Assembly (NCBI GenBank): GCA_040954595.2
Contig: CM082581.2
Coordinates: 11,594,001 to 11,658,000, forward strand
DNA length: 64,000 bases
Direction of reading: 5' to 3'
DNA from: Balanoglossus misakiensis
Taxonomy: Eukaryota > Hemichordata
In this document: positions 47,618 to 59,200 of the stretch, in pieces
Position numbering within the stretch: position 1 is the stretch's first letter
Layout of the letters: each line of letters starts with the position of its first letter
Translations under genes and position numbers: made by a program
The notes under the pieces: model-generated
Seen by the model: the letters and a program-made list of their open reading frames with translations, nothing else
Told to the model about the DNA's origin: nothing
The model's database searches: none

Positions 47618-50600
47618 TCACTGTGTTAACAGAGTTGTCACTTTGATACGTCCGTCCATCGACCCGGTCAGACACAGCCCACAATTCATTGCTGTACTCC
47701 AGTCCACGCTGACCACAGGGGTCCGGTGACCTAGCAGGGTCAAAGTTCGTGACAAACCACCCGTACCCGATAACTGAAATGCAGAAAAAGGATGGGAAAC
47801 TCAATACGATTCTTCAGAGCTACAAATTCTACTACCGTAGTATACACACTGAAGGGTACCTTCAGATATAGCTTTGGACCAAACCATGGTAGATACAGGG
47901 AAAAGTGCACGTCTGTTGCCTTGCTCACCTTGTAAATGACACCACCATCTGCAGCACAGGTCAACACATGGGAACCTTCCCCATCAAAGGCAAACAATTT
48001 CCCTTTTGGCATCTGCACCTGTTTATAACCTGAGTAGCCAGACAAGACAAAAGGACCCGTAGCACCCGTGTGAATCGTCAGCTCCGACAACTTCACCCCT
48101 GGTCGATGTGCACTCCAGCTGATGAACTGAAGGAGACAAAAACAGAAGAAGAGGGTCTTTATCACCTTTGAAGCGATCTCTCCATTTTATATCCAGAGTT
48201 GGGTAGTGGTACAACAACTATAAACAGGAATCTGTGACATCTTTACCTTGCCGTCAGCTCCCATGCTGTACACTGAATTCTCATCGGGACTGAATTGCAC
48301 ACAGAAAATCTCACCAATGTGAGCATTCCATCGTAATATGCACTCATATTTATGCATATCTGTAAAAGAATATGAAATAGAATAAGGAACCAGGGCTCGG
48401 TCTCTATAATAAATTTCCACATCTCAATTCACCAAAAGAGTGGAACGATTGTCCTATTGAAGCACACTGGTCCACGCAAATGATGTCTGGACTTCCAGAG
48501 GACAAAAGTTAAAGAGTGAACCTACCAAACAACCGGATCTGTCCATCGGAACCCCCTGTAACCAGTAAATGACCGTTGTGATTGAACTGTGTACAATTGA
48601 TGCACACTGTGTTGATTTCCAGTGATAGGTGGCGCTGCAAGGCATCAAGTGTGAAATTAAAGTGTTACCTGTGATGCAACTATATAAATGACAGCAATAG
48701 CAAACAACTGACTATCCAGCCCCAAGATGAGGGATGGTGTAATAGCCCACTCTATGACAAACTGCTTACCAGACCCTTCATGGTTTTCAGATCCCAATAG
48801 GTTAGGTTTCCTGACCTCAAAAGTCCAGACAAGTTTTGATATTCCGAACCACTAACATCCATACTGGACCTCGTTGCTTTGGTGGCTGATGATATGAAAT
48901 GTGACCCACTCGGACTGCATGAAAGTGATACAACTCTGAAAGGGGAAAGAAGCACAGAGTTCAATTTTTGGACCTTCCACTGACTGGATTTTATGGATTG
49001 GGTGACGGGCAAATATTCTGCATGGAAAGGGTTCTGATTATGACTGTGTTAGACAGTGAAGCACTTTTTCCCAATTGCTGCTGGGCGAGTAAGAAGTCGT
49101 GGCATTTTCAGATGACATACCTCGGGAAGGTCACATCTGCCGAGATCTCAGAGAGCGACTTCTTGGCTTCTGTGTCGAAAAGCTTCACTGTTGCATTGCT
49201 GGTGCCCAGTAACAACTGCAAGGAAATGGATGGACTTCAGACATTGAATTGACGTGGCAGAAAAGTACAGACTGGTAAATGCTGGGTCAGTTGTACTGTG
49301 TTTATAGTGCAAAATCCAGACAAGTTTTGATATTCAGAACCACTAACGAACAGAATGGAACCGACAACTCACCAATCTTTCAACTTTGGTAACCCACTCC
49401 AGGGACAACAACGGTGCTTTGGACATGATGGTAGCGCTTGTACTTGTGAATGGTGTGTAAGTCCACACTCTGTCCATGCAACAAAAACGTAAATCTCATC
49501 AGAACCTTTGATTCATTTGTTGCGAATCATACACAAGAATACAATTACATCTTACACGTTCCTCGCAAATTTAAACCATGGTCACTGGATGTACCTGTAC
49601 GCTAGTGGTGATAATATGCAACCATACATGGACAAGATGCATGAACTTACTTGACAACACCATCTGTATCAGCACTGGCTACAGATGTTCCAGATGACGA
49701 AAATCTACACTGGGTGATAGACGAATGGTGCTCTATGTAGTCATCTTGACTCAGAATGATAAAAGGTTCTCCGTGAGCATGATCGCCTGAAAGACAAAGT
49801 CATGAACTTAAAAAGAATGCCGTTCCCTGAATTTTGCTACTGGTATTACTAGTATTTAATTTTCTTGTATGCATAATTTTCAGGTGAAAATTTTGTCAAT
49901 ATCAGGAGATTCACCTTGTGTAGTTCTCGCTGCATTTCCCACAATGCCTTGCTGTGTTTGTTGGTTTGTTGACTTCCATGTCTCCTTCTCCAGTGACTCA
50001 CTCAGATCAATGCCTGTATCCGTGGTACCATATTCAGCAGACTGGATATTTGCCGCTGGTCTTGTTGCGGGACTGTTTGCTGGAGCCTTGGAAAATAACT
50101 CTTTTCGGATTTTATCGTGTTCATGTAACTTGCTGCTTTTCTGCTTTGGAACAGTCCACTTGAAAATTATAAAAAAGAATGAAGATACTCCTTTTAATAT
50201 TCTGCAATGTGCAATTTCTCTGAGTAAAAAGAAATTCTCGGTATTCTCAAAAGGGCTCCCACTGGGAAATTGTCTTTGCCAGACAAGACACTATCAGGTG
50301 CACTATGATATTTCTTCCCCTATTCTCACCACAACGAATCATGCACCTAATTTCTGTGTTTACCTGTTGTGAGGCTTGTTGTGACAACGGTTGCTGGCCA
50401 TGTTTACTGCCTTTAGCACTACTCTCCCTCTTCATCTGACTGGAAACACTGTCTTCTTTCTTCACAGCCATTGCATTTGCATCAACCTTTCTTGTTATGG
50501 GGATGCTGCTGCTCAGCTTGGTGTTGTTGGTTGCTGTGGCAACACCAGATGAGTTGGCATTCGCATTTCCGCTGGCCAGAAACTTCTTCCTCTGCAGGGG

Positions 50601-52675
50601 GGCTGATAACGGGGCTTTCAGCTTTTCGATGTATTTGTTGCTCTTCGGCTGGTGTTCCTTTGGCATGCTTTCTCTGTCAAACATCCAATATTTGATAATT
50701 CATTATTAACATTTTCTCACAAGCAAATAAGTTGGCAATAAAAGCTTGTACAGGCTGAATGAAAATGGCAGCCGTTCCATTCACTGAAGGAAAACTTACT
50801 TGGGAATGTCAGCAAAGTCTTCATTGATTTCTTTGATTGTGTCGAATAACACTGTTGGTTCCACATTGGAATGTTCCAAGTCAATCCTCTGCAAGACTGA
50901 AATCTACCAAAAGATGACTGATGTGAATCCATTCTTATTTATTTCACAACTGACTGAAATATGCTGAATTGCCAGTTACCAGAACAGAGCTCGCATTTCT
51001 ACCCATAAAGCATACCACATCAAAATATCTGCAACCATCTTACATCCAGTATGTCAGTCTCACCAACATTGGTACTTACTTGTTTAATGAGTTGTTTATT
51101 GTCATCTTCGACTGTTTTCCTCTTTTGTTGTTCTTCATCAAAGTTCAACAATACTGGCAGAGGTACGATGAAAGTTAAGGAGGTGCATCTTATAAATCTT
51201 TCAAAACTGTTAATGCCAGTTTGCTGGCAATTGTTATGGGGATCTGCAATACTTTTATATAAATGCCCCGCCCCTCACTTTCAATATGTACAGTCAGTCA
51301 ATGTCAGGAAAATATAATGTTTACAGAAAGGATATGCATGGACTGGAATATGATTGTGAAGAAATTCTTGAGAGACACAGTGAGTGTGTCCTGCCACATC
51401 TTGGTGAAGTACAGTTCAAATGTAACATTCTGCTCTGGATTTTTGATGAATGGGAGAACTGAAACAAAACAGAAATAGTCATGACTTATTGGTGATAGTG
51501 CAAGCTGCCATCTTGGAAATCTAATCAATCAATCAATCAACCAATCACAAGTCAAGTGACTGAATTTAACTAGCCTAGGGAGTTAACTCGTACCACAGAT
51601 GATGGGCACTTGATATGAAAACATTCAAGTAGCTGTATCTGAAGTGAGATGATATGAAATAAATACACAGCATGTAAACTTACCAAACCAGTCTCTCCAT
51701 TCTGGTAGCAGTTGAAGGTCTGACACCATCTTGTCAAAGAATTCAGTCACTTTATCATTTCTACCATTCTGAAGAGCATGTATGACATAGAGTCTATACA
51801 AGAGGAGGTAAGAGGTAAGATCCATATTATTTAATTGTAGTGAAGACCAGTAAAGCTAATTGGTGTTATCTCAATCACCAATATTGCATATCCAGCAGTC
51901 ATTTACTTGTTATCTCCATATTTCTATCATACAAATTGTTGTGTTAGCACAGAGTCACTGAATACTAAGAAATAGAGAGTAAACCGTACCTCAACAAGCT
52001 AACTTCGAGTTTTCTGATTGTAGAATTGTACACATATTCAAGACGAGAAAATATCCTCTTATCCAAGTGCTTCCAGTACTTCTTGAGTCCATCTAAATCA
52101 TAAACTGTTATGAAGCCATACAGGTGATCAACTATTTTGTCAGCCTGTAATTAAACAAAAATTAATAAGCCTCTTTTTATAAACCATTGACTGATGAAGT
52201 CCCTGAGGCATTGATGGCCAAAATAACCCAGTGAAACACAGTCGTTTGTTACATAAACAACGTAAATTGGCCATTGTTGTTCTGTCCAACTGTATTGTGT
52301 ACAAAAACCTGCAAGACAAAATGCCGCAATAATACAAGTGGACGTGTTTTCGACAAGGTACTGTCCCTCCATTATGTTGGAAGGTAGTGTGAACAAGATC
52401 GGCACCATAGTGAATGGTGGGTGGAGGTGCCAAATGGTTTGTTTTGCTCTTGAGACGAGAGTCTGGAACAAGTACTTCCGGACTCTGTGTTTACACTCAA
52501 AATTCGTCAACGTTGCGAGGGTTGATCGCCAGATTGGTATGGTAGTCCTTACCCTGAAACATTTGTCTCTGTCCGACTTGAGATCGGCTTCAAAACTCTT
52601 AAGCGTTCCCGTGAAACCTCTATACAACAAATAATCTCGAATGAGTACGTCGAGTCTTCCACCAGCCGCCGCCAT
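47618..52675 (-). CDS. WDR91: WDR91, endosomal PI3P regulator
   Basis: Sixteen minus-strand exons join in phase to 768 aa (human 747): 52553-52675, 51990-52144, 51684-51793, 51336-51458, 51080-51162, 50800-50888, 50364-50673, 49915-50158, 49651-49786, 49373-49469, 49121-49215, 48770-48935, 48526-48634, 48247-48359, 47929-48126 and 47618-47773. The N-terminus ([19 protein letters not shown]) and helical region ([20 protein letters not shown]) match WDR91. The C-terminal WD40 propeller includes [51 protein letters not shown] and the last blade [16 protein letters not shown]91 works with WDR81 to lower PI3P synthesis by the Beclin-1/VPS34 complex during early-to-late endosome conversion and is a Rab7 effector. 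The intron between exons 4 and 5 is AT-AC. The start ATG at 52675 follows the shorter of two possible leaders. Confidence 0.95.
51163..51335 (-). other. U12-type AT-AC intron of WDR91
   Basis: On the minus strand this 173-base intron begins ATATCCTTTC, carries CCTCCTTAAC (branch region, plus 51174-51183) and ends CGTAC. Joining at these borders gives [14 protein letters not shown], matching human WDR91 (QCMPVPVILNFDAE). A GT-AG alternative would lose the conserved PLPV. Confidence 0.93.
51525..51550. repeat. Short AATC microsatellite
   Basis: Five to six AATC units, the last interrupted, in a WDR91 intron. No function is suggested. Confidence 0.7.
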
Positions 52676-53361
52676 CTTCACCTGGGGTCAGGGAAATCCC
52701 CAACAAGGTCAGGTCAGAGGTCATGTCAGGTCGCGAGGGAAACAGCGCCCCCGCAAGTTCAGTCGCGGTTTGTGTGCGCCATTTTGCAAATCTTGTCATT
52801 TTGCAACCATGTGGAGTACATGCTCCAGATATCCAAAATGGAAACATATTTCCAGAACATAAACACTTTTGTCAGTTTTGACATGATCTTTCTTTCAAAT
52901 GTTATAGAAACAGGTACACAGGGCCTATGTGAAACTTTCTCTAATCATACAATGTTTGAAAGGGAAATTGCTATAATTTGTCAATGGATTATTGAAGCTT
53001 ACTGAGGATCACAAGATGAAAGATCATTCATAAGATAGCACATACACGACATTATCAGCAGTATTGTATAAGCTAGTTTACTCTTTTATTACTCCAAAGA
53101 AAAAAAATATTTCAGAATTTCTGGTATTACAAGACAATGATGAGAAAACTCAATGAAATTGGAAGAAATGCATAGCAACAGTCAAGTAATTAATGTAGAT
53201 AATATGAATGTACCTAAGGACCTAATAACTAACTTAAAGACAGAACTTATTTATGTACCTTAATTGGTCTGATATTTGCTTTGGTCAGAATTCTGTATTT
53301 CAGATTTACATGAGCATATTTAATACTAAAAGTGGTCGATGAATATATATGGCGTCCCTTT
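52676..53361. promoter_or_regulatory. WDR91 upstream region
   Basis: A GC-richer patch at 52680-52790, directly upstream of the WDR91 start, is the likely promoter. The remainder is AT-rich and non-coding and should include the 3' UTR of the small membrane protein on the same strand. I see no further gene. Confidence 0.4.
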
Positions 53362-53580
53362 TCAGCAGAGCGATTTCTGCTCCTTCATGTATTCTGCGCA
53401 TGACTTTGGTAACTGAACCAATCGCAGGAGTAATTCGCAGAGATCGTTGCACATCGGGATACATACACTGAAAGGGACGCAGAAGACGTACAGCCAGGCG
53501 AATAGCGCTGCCACCGGCCAGGCGAAAAATATCAGAACCAAGATCCAGAAAATACTCCACAGCCAACCACAGTCTGCCAT
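53362..53580 (-). CDS. 72-aa single-pass membrane protein of unknown function
   Basis: A single open exon encodes 72 aa from ATG at 53580 to TGA at 53362. The first 40 residues are very hydrophobic and Trp-rich (CGWLWSIFWILVLIFFAWPV), forming one or two membrane segments. The second half is amphipathic with several cysteines (PFSVCIPMCNDLCELL) and a basic, hydrophilic end. The cluster of cysteines next to the membrane would suit palmitoylation. I do not recognise the family. The coding call rests on composition and an organised hydrophobic-then-amphipathic pattern rather than on homology. It sits between WDR91 and the secreted protein, all on the minus strand, each apparently separate. Confidence 0.55.
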   Translation of the reverse strand: MADCGWLWSIFWILVLIFFAWPVAALFAWLYVFCVPFSVCIPMCNDLCELLLRLVQLPKSCAEYMKEQKSLC

Positions 53581-54137
53581 GCTGATGACGTCACTGTTGA
53601 AAGATCACGCACGTGCCTTTAAGAGAAAAATATATGGAATGTTAGGGTTTTTTTACAGTGTAACTTTACGATTACTTATACTGGATGAAAATCTGATGAT
53701 TGAATAACTACTACACCGTATGTAAAAGAATATAATGCAAATATTTTAACATTTGATGAAACCAACTCTTCACATCGTTATAGTTAAAGTAAATAAGTCA
53801 AACTATCTTTCACTTTTCATTTGAAAAGTATGGTTTAGGGCGCCATCGCCGACATATGTAATGTTTCCTATAGATGACCAGCGACTGACCTTTTTCTGTA
53901 CGTACGTGGGATCGTAAAACTAGTTTTCAGGTCACAACAACCAATTTGACCCGGTCAATATATCAGATTCACTCCTAAATATGGAACCAGAAGCGATAAA
54001 CATGTTATTTGCAACTGTTTCAAAGTAGTCATAATGTTATACGATGATCAAATAAGCTTTATTACATTAATACAGAAAACTCCCGCATATAGATATACCA
54101 GTGCAGCTTCATCGAGTCGACACCAATACATTAATAA

Positions 54138-54810
54138 CTACTTGTCAATCTTGATTTCACCTTTACGCACTTTCTCATATATTGTTTCTGGTCTACTTTC
54201 TATATTCTTGGAATAGTCGAGCAGAGGCACTTGTTTCACACACAATGTACATGAAATTACATTGCACAACTTCCGCAAATGGAAGGGAAACTTTGGTGAC
54301 GCTGTGGCAGCTGCGGACACGAGCTAGCTGAGGTCACCATGCAGTGCTTGCCACGAGGCTTAAATAATTACTTTCGAACCGATCAAGGTCTATCCAGCGT
54401 CACCCGACTGCTTATGACCTTGTTTTCTCCTTCATTTTGCAAAATGAAATAAGTATGTCTATCCTGAATGTCGAGGCGTTACCATTATTTTACATTAATA
54501 GAGTTATGCGTGCATACTAGCCAATTGGGCTATGTAGGTCATTTCAGAAATATTCTACACATACTCCAAATCAGTACCTGGTATTCGCGAAAGTGGCACG
54601 TGCACTTGTCATTAAAGTACATGTAACTGAAAAAAAAACTGTCGAGTGCTGTGATTCGTGCATTTAGTCAAATATGTTTTTTAACTTACCCTGTCTGCAA
54701 AAGTGACAGTCACATTCGATGTGCGCCGGCGTGATGTATGCCGTGCCAGGAAACTGAAGTATGTGAAGTATCACCACAGCCAGTGAAAGTCTCGTGATTG
54801 TTGACCTCAT
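54138..54810 (-). CDS. Two-exon secreted cysteine-rich small protein
   Basis: Exon 1 (54690-54810) encodes Met-Arg-Ser-Thr, a hydrophobic signal core (LSLAVVILHILQF), and the first three cysteines (ECDCHFCRQ). It ends at a good donor (GTAAGT) in phase 1. Exon 2 (54138-54310) follows a CCGCAG acceptor in the matching phase and adds KLCNVISCTLCVKQ, then a charged C-terminus (YEKVRKGEIKIDK) and TAG. The total is 97 aa with six cysteines in two CxC/CxxC-like clusters. The matching phase, signal peptide and cysteine pattern support a real gene. No family is recognised; a peptide hormone, antimicrobial or small extracellular factor are all possible. The intron is 379 bases. Confidence 0.6.
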
Positions 54811-54975
54811 GTGACGGTGATATGTATGTAGGCGGCTTATTTTTAGAACAAAAAACTCCCTGTTCTCGACGAAGACCGATATAATGAAAGGGCGGGCGTG
54901 GTGTACTTTGTGTTAGAAGGTGTACATTTAAATTCTGACCTCGAGAATTAAGAAGTACAATTTCTCAAGCGCTTG

Positions 54976-55076
54976 TGTATATATAATGCCGGGCAGATCC
55001 TTTGGCCAAATTGGACTATATTATAGGGGAAGATGACCGCTCATTTTGGCCTTTGGATCTGTCCATTATATATACA
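54976..55076. repeat. Imperfect inverted repeat, arms of about 33 bases
   Basis: The left arm (54976-55010) starts TGTATATATAATG and ends CCTTTGGCCAAA. The right arm (55045-55076) starts TTTGGCC and ends CATTATATATACA. The outer 12-13 bases pair perfectly and the inner parts with a few mismatches and a short gap. The loop is 34 bases. It could be a small fold-back element or a hairpin transcript. Confidence 0.7.
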
Positions 55077-56224
55077 GAGAAATGTTTGATATGCCCCAAT
55101 GCCTCAGGTCAAGGGGATAAACGGTCACAAAAATGACAAACCGGAGAATTTACTACTAGAATACAACTATAAAAGCGCGAGGAGGTCAGTTATCATTAAG
55201 TCTGCGTGTTTTCTGGACCAAGGAGGGTAGATTGATGCCCATCGGATTCGGCTGATTGGCCCTTTTTGCTTTGTTCAAAACGTTGAATTTCATGTTGTAG
55301 GACTACTGGTATAAAATATCATACAAAATCTTCAACTGAAATTCTAAAGATTTACGCTCATTTGAACTTTGCATGCGTCCAGTTTCCAATGGAAAGAGAA
55401 TTTTGCCGTTGGTGGCTCTCTTGTCGTTCCTCGTTACACCATGAACCAGACGTGCATATGTACAGCAGCATTCATGTAGATGAAAAGTTACAAGTGTATA
55501 AAACTCGAAACCTGTGGATTTTGGTGGTGGTACACTGTCCTTTAGATTGGAAAATGCATGGACAACGTTCATATTATTCTATAAGAAGATTTTGGCTTCA
55601 GTGAATTCCGAAAGTGTATCACAAGGTCCTTTTCGTGCCATTGGGCCAATAGGTTATGTACACAGTCATGTTCACCTTCACACGAATTGTCTATTTTCAT
55701 GTTGTTGAAACGATCAATTAATGTCATTGTTCATTACACCAATGTGTTGTTTGAACATCCTTTATGTTTTATTTATACAGACTACTTATTATTCATGTTC
55801 TCCTTTCAATGAACCCTTTCTCATTGGCCAGTAGTGTTGTCATTCGCAATTGTTCTGGTCGGTTGCTTTTCTTTCCAATCAATCAATGGTCGAAGTGCGA
55901 GGTGTTGGCCTGTTCGGGTCTTGCTTGGAATCCCACAGAAGCCTTTAAGGTGTTGTTTCTCTGCTCTGAGGCTTGGGGCAGTAGTAAGCGCAGGTCGGAG
56001 ACGTAATTTCTCAGTGCCTGCTTTTTTCTGGATTGATTTAGTGAGCGATTTTCCTCCGTACACTATCTAAACAACATTCCTTTAAGTGGGACGCTCTCAG
56101 TCGCCATTATTGAACAGGTAGTTGAGTGAAAGTGACCCGCTCATGGTCGATTGCCGGGGGTTATACGCAGCTGCGACATAGCCTTCGCTCTTTGCCGTTT
56201 TTGCTGGTAGCCCATCGGGAAAAA
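55077..56224 (+). promoter_or_regulatory. Upstream region of the unrecognised helical/RS gene
   Basis: No coding exon is supported. The last 150 bases before 56225 are GC-richer and open in frame with the gene below, but contain no in-frame ATG. They are read as 5' UTR. Overlapping open frames on both strands near 55821-56070 have no recognisable domain. Confidence 0.4.
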
Positions 56225-59200
56225 ATGAATGTTCCCCGGGTGAAACGCGAGAGACGAAAACGCGGCCAGGCCCAGCTTCCGTGGCAGGACTCGAACTGGG
56301 TGCAAAGTTTTGCCGGGGATGCTGCTAGTCCTCTGCGGGTGTCCGATCTGAACCCTGGCTTCGGATTACGTCAAATAATCTTGCTGGTCGAGAAGAGGAA
56401 ATTCATCGACTGCTCGCAGCTTATAAACCAGATGAATCAAATAACACTGAAGACTATCACACCAGAAATACCGGTTGATCTTATCCTCGCGGAAATACCC
56501 GGGTCGTTGGTAGTTTTGGAAAGTTTGTTTTCCAAACTGTTCATCGCCGATCCGGACAACTTCCCTGTGATGACACTACGAGTGGAAACACTTCTCTTGC
56601 GGATAGTGCATTACATGGCCAGGCAAGAAGATCCTAACCATCCAGAATTTCGCAGAAGTGGTCTTTACTTGAAGGCCATCACCAGCATCTTGAGAATCAT
56701 CGCCTACGTCGATCCTGAATTGATGAAAGTGTTGAAAAACAAGAAGAAGATGATGCAGAATGTAATTGAAGGAATGGGCCATCACGGATTGGTAAGTTTG
56801 GACAACTCTCTCATGACTCTGCACGATTCCTTGAAACAGGAGTTCGAAAGGAACATCTTGGCGTACAAGGCAGCCGTGCAGAAACTCGAAGAGTTGAGTC
56901 TTTCCCACCCGAAGCCGATGACCATCAAAGATATCTCTACTGCCAGCGCTCGCATCGCCGCTCCGAGTCACCACAAATTGATGAAGGTGAACCAGGACCA
57001 AATTCAAGTTCGCCTCTACAAAAACAAAGCACTGTTGAATGTCGTCGAACCCAGTATGCGATCGGAACTTCCCAAGTTACTCGAGGTTCTACAGCAGTGC
57101 ATTGAAAACGATAAAAGTGCCCTTCTTACGTTTGGCACCCTTCGCAAAGAAATCAAAACACTACCACAAGACATCAAAGTCGCACCGGTTATCGCACAGT
57201 ACCTACGCGGACTCACCAAAGTCTTGGAGATCTTTAATCAAGTTTCAGAAGAGCGGCCCGCCATGTCGGGGGGCACGAATGGTTACCATAGTGACGAGGA
57301 TGCGGTGATCACGATAGAAAAGTCCACAGCTTCTCAGAATGAAGACTCGCGCATCCAGTCACCAGGTAATATTGACATGGGTCTTTAATAATTTGGATTA
57401 CTTCTTGAATTACACATCTGCTTTTACTCAACACAAATCAATAAAAAATCGATTTCTTGCGACATTATCGTTTTTTTTTAGAAATACCAGTTTTAGCATG
57501 TTATTCAACAGTACCCAAATAATTCAGTGTCTTCTTACTTGTTGACTGATACCCTTTAAGCGTTAGATGCACAAACGCACCCAACTTCCTTGAGAAGTCA
57601 ATGTGCCCATACAGCAAGTGAAAGGGACCTTTCAAGTATGCCACTCAACATGGACAATGTTGCACTTCCATATCATAACAACCACGTCTTTAACTCTGCG
57701 CCAAGCTAAAGTGTGTTTTCATTCAGACATGACTGATCTGCCTCAGAACCAGGACTTTATTTGTGTTAATTAAAAGAGACATACTATAATACAGGGATCC
57801 ATTTAACCTTATGTTATAAATATAAGCTCATCCACGTTCTGTGTTAAAATATAGATGAGACTTGAGGATGACCTTTTGACCCTTGACCCCACCTCCATGT
57901 CCAGACTGTTGGAAAGTAACTGTGGTTGTATCTGACCAAATCGTGGTATCAGAAGGTTAACAAAGTAACTCTCACATCTCATAAAAAATACAAATCCTAA
58001 TATATTGGTTCAAAATGGTCATGCAAAACTCAACTGTTTGATTTACTTGCAAAGGAAGGCAAATTTGTGTTAACCAATCAGATATCTGTATGAAATTTGT
58101 CTTATCCAATCACGTGTTGTGCCTGTAAACAGTATGAAATGATTTTGTTCCAGCTAGACTGGTGAAGATTTTGCAACATCAATGAAGGAACACTCCATCT
58201 ACATCTATAGAGCTGAATATAAACAAAACAAGGATGTGAATAAAGTCACAGTTGTTGTTTCATTACCAGGGCACTGTATCTAGGTCAAACTGCACCATCG
58301 GAAAAATGGTGAGACCAGGTTATTGTGATGAAAATAAAGGACTGAAAAACTTCTATACATCACAAATGAATAAGTTTCTATTCAGAGGCTCAGTTCTCAA
58401 TCTTCTGAAATGTTCAAAGCCAAGATTTGCATTCTATAATGGCAGAAACATTTGGAATTAATGCTGGGTGAAAAAAAAGTCAACAGTGACATTGTTTGTC
58501 AGGACTGTGATAAAAGAGAAACCCCATTATGGTTTCACTGATCAAAACACTAACTGTTTTCTGTTCATACACCCAGATTTACATATCATTAAATTAATCC
58601 CTTTCCACGGATTCCATTCTTTAACAGTTGTGATTTGCATGTCGTTTTGTTTCAGCATGGTAGGACAGTAAAGTGGGCCAATTCATGTATAGATTGTGAA
58701 TGGCTTTTGAAGAAAAAGAAAGTAAAATCTCTCTTTACAACAATTGGGAGGTCATTGAACTTATTTAATTGACAATGACTTAACCATTTTATCACTGACT
58801 ATACGACATGTTACAACAGCCATGACTGTTACATGTAAGTTTGCCACCATTGTTTGAGAGCTTAGCTTTACAGTTGTGAGGAGTATGTATGAGTCATCAG
58901 TCATCTTGTGACCATCTCAATATATGGAGATTGTATTTGTAAATTTGGATAAACCACCTGTTGATTGAGCCAATGATTCTCCAGCAAATTGTTAAAGTTT
59001 TTTGCTTCTTACCCCAAGTACAAGACTGCAGAGATTGTGAAAAAAATAAACCAAGTGTGCCCCCCCCCCCCACCAAACAAACACTCATAAACAACATATA
59101 AGAATTCTACAGACTGGAGTGTAGCTCATGCTTTTTCAAGCAAAACTGGACTGAAAATTTGCTGACACCAAATAGTACAGGTCAAGTAATGTCATCGGTA

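Noticed and set aside
50889-50896. Upstream acceptor for WDR91 exon 6 (eight bases earlier)
   Set aside because: It would put the exon out of frame with exon 5. The second AG gives a continuous frame.
55821-56070. Overlapping open frames on both strands
   Set aside because: They are about 80 codons each with no domain and no splice sites in register. Overlap on both strands suggests chance.
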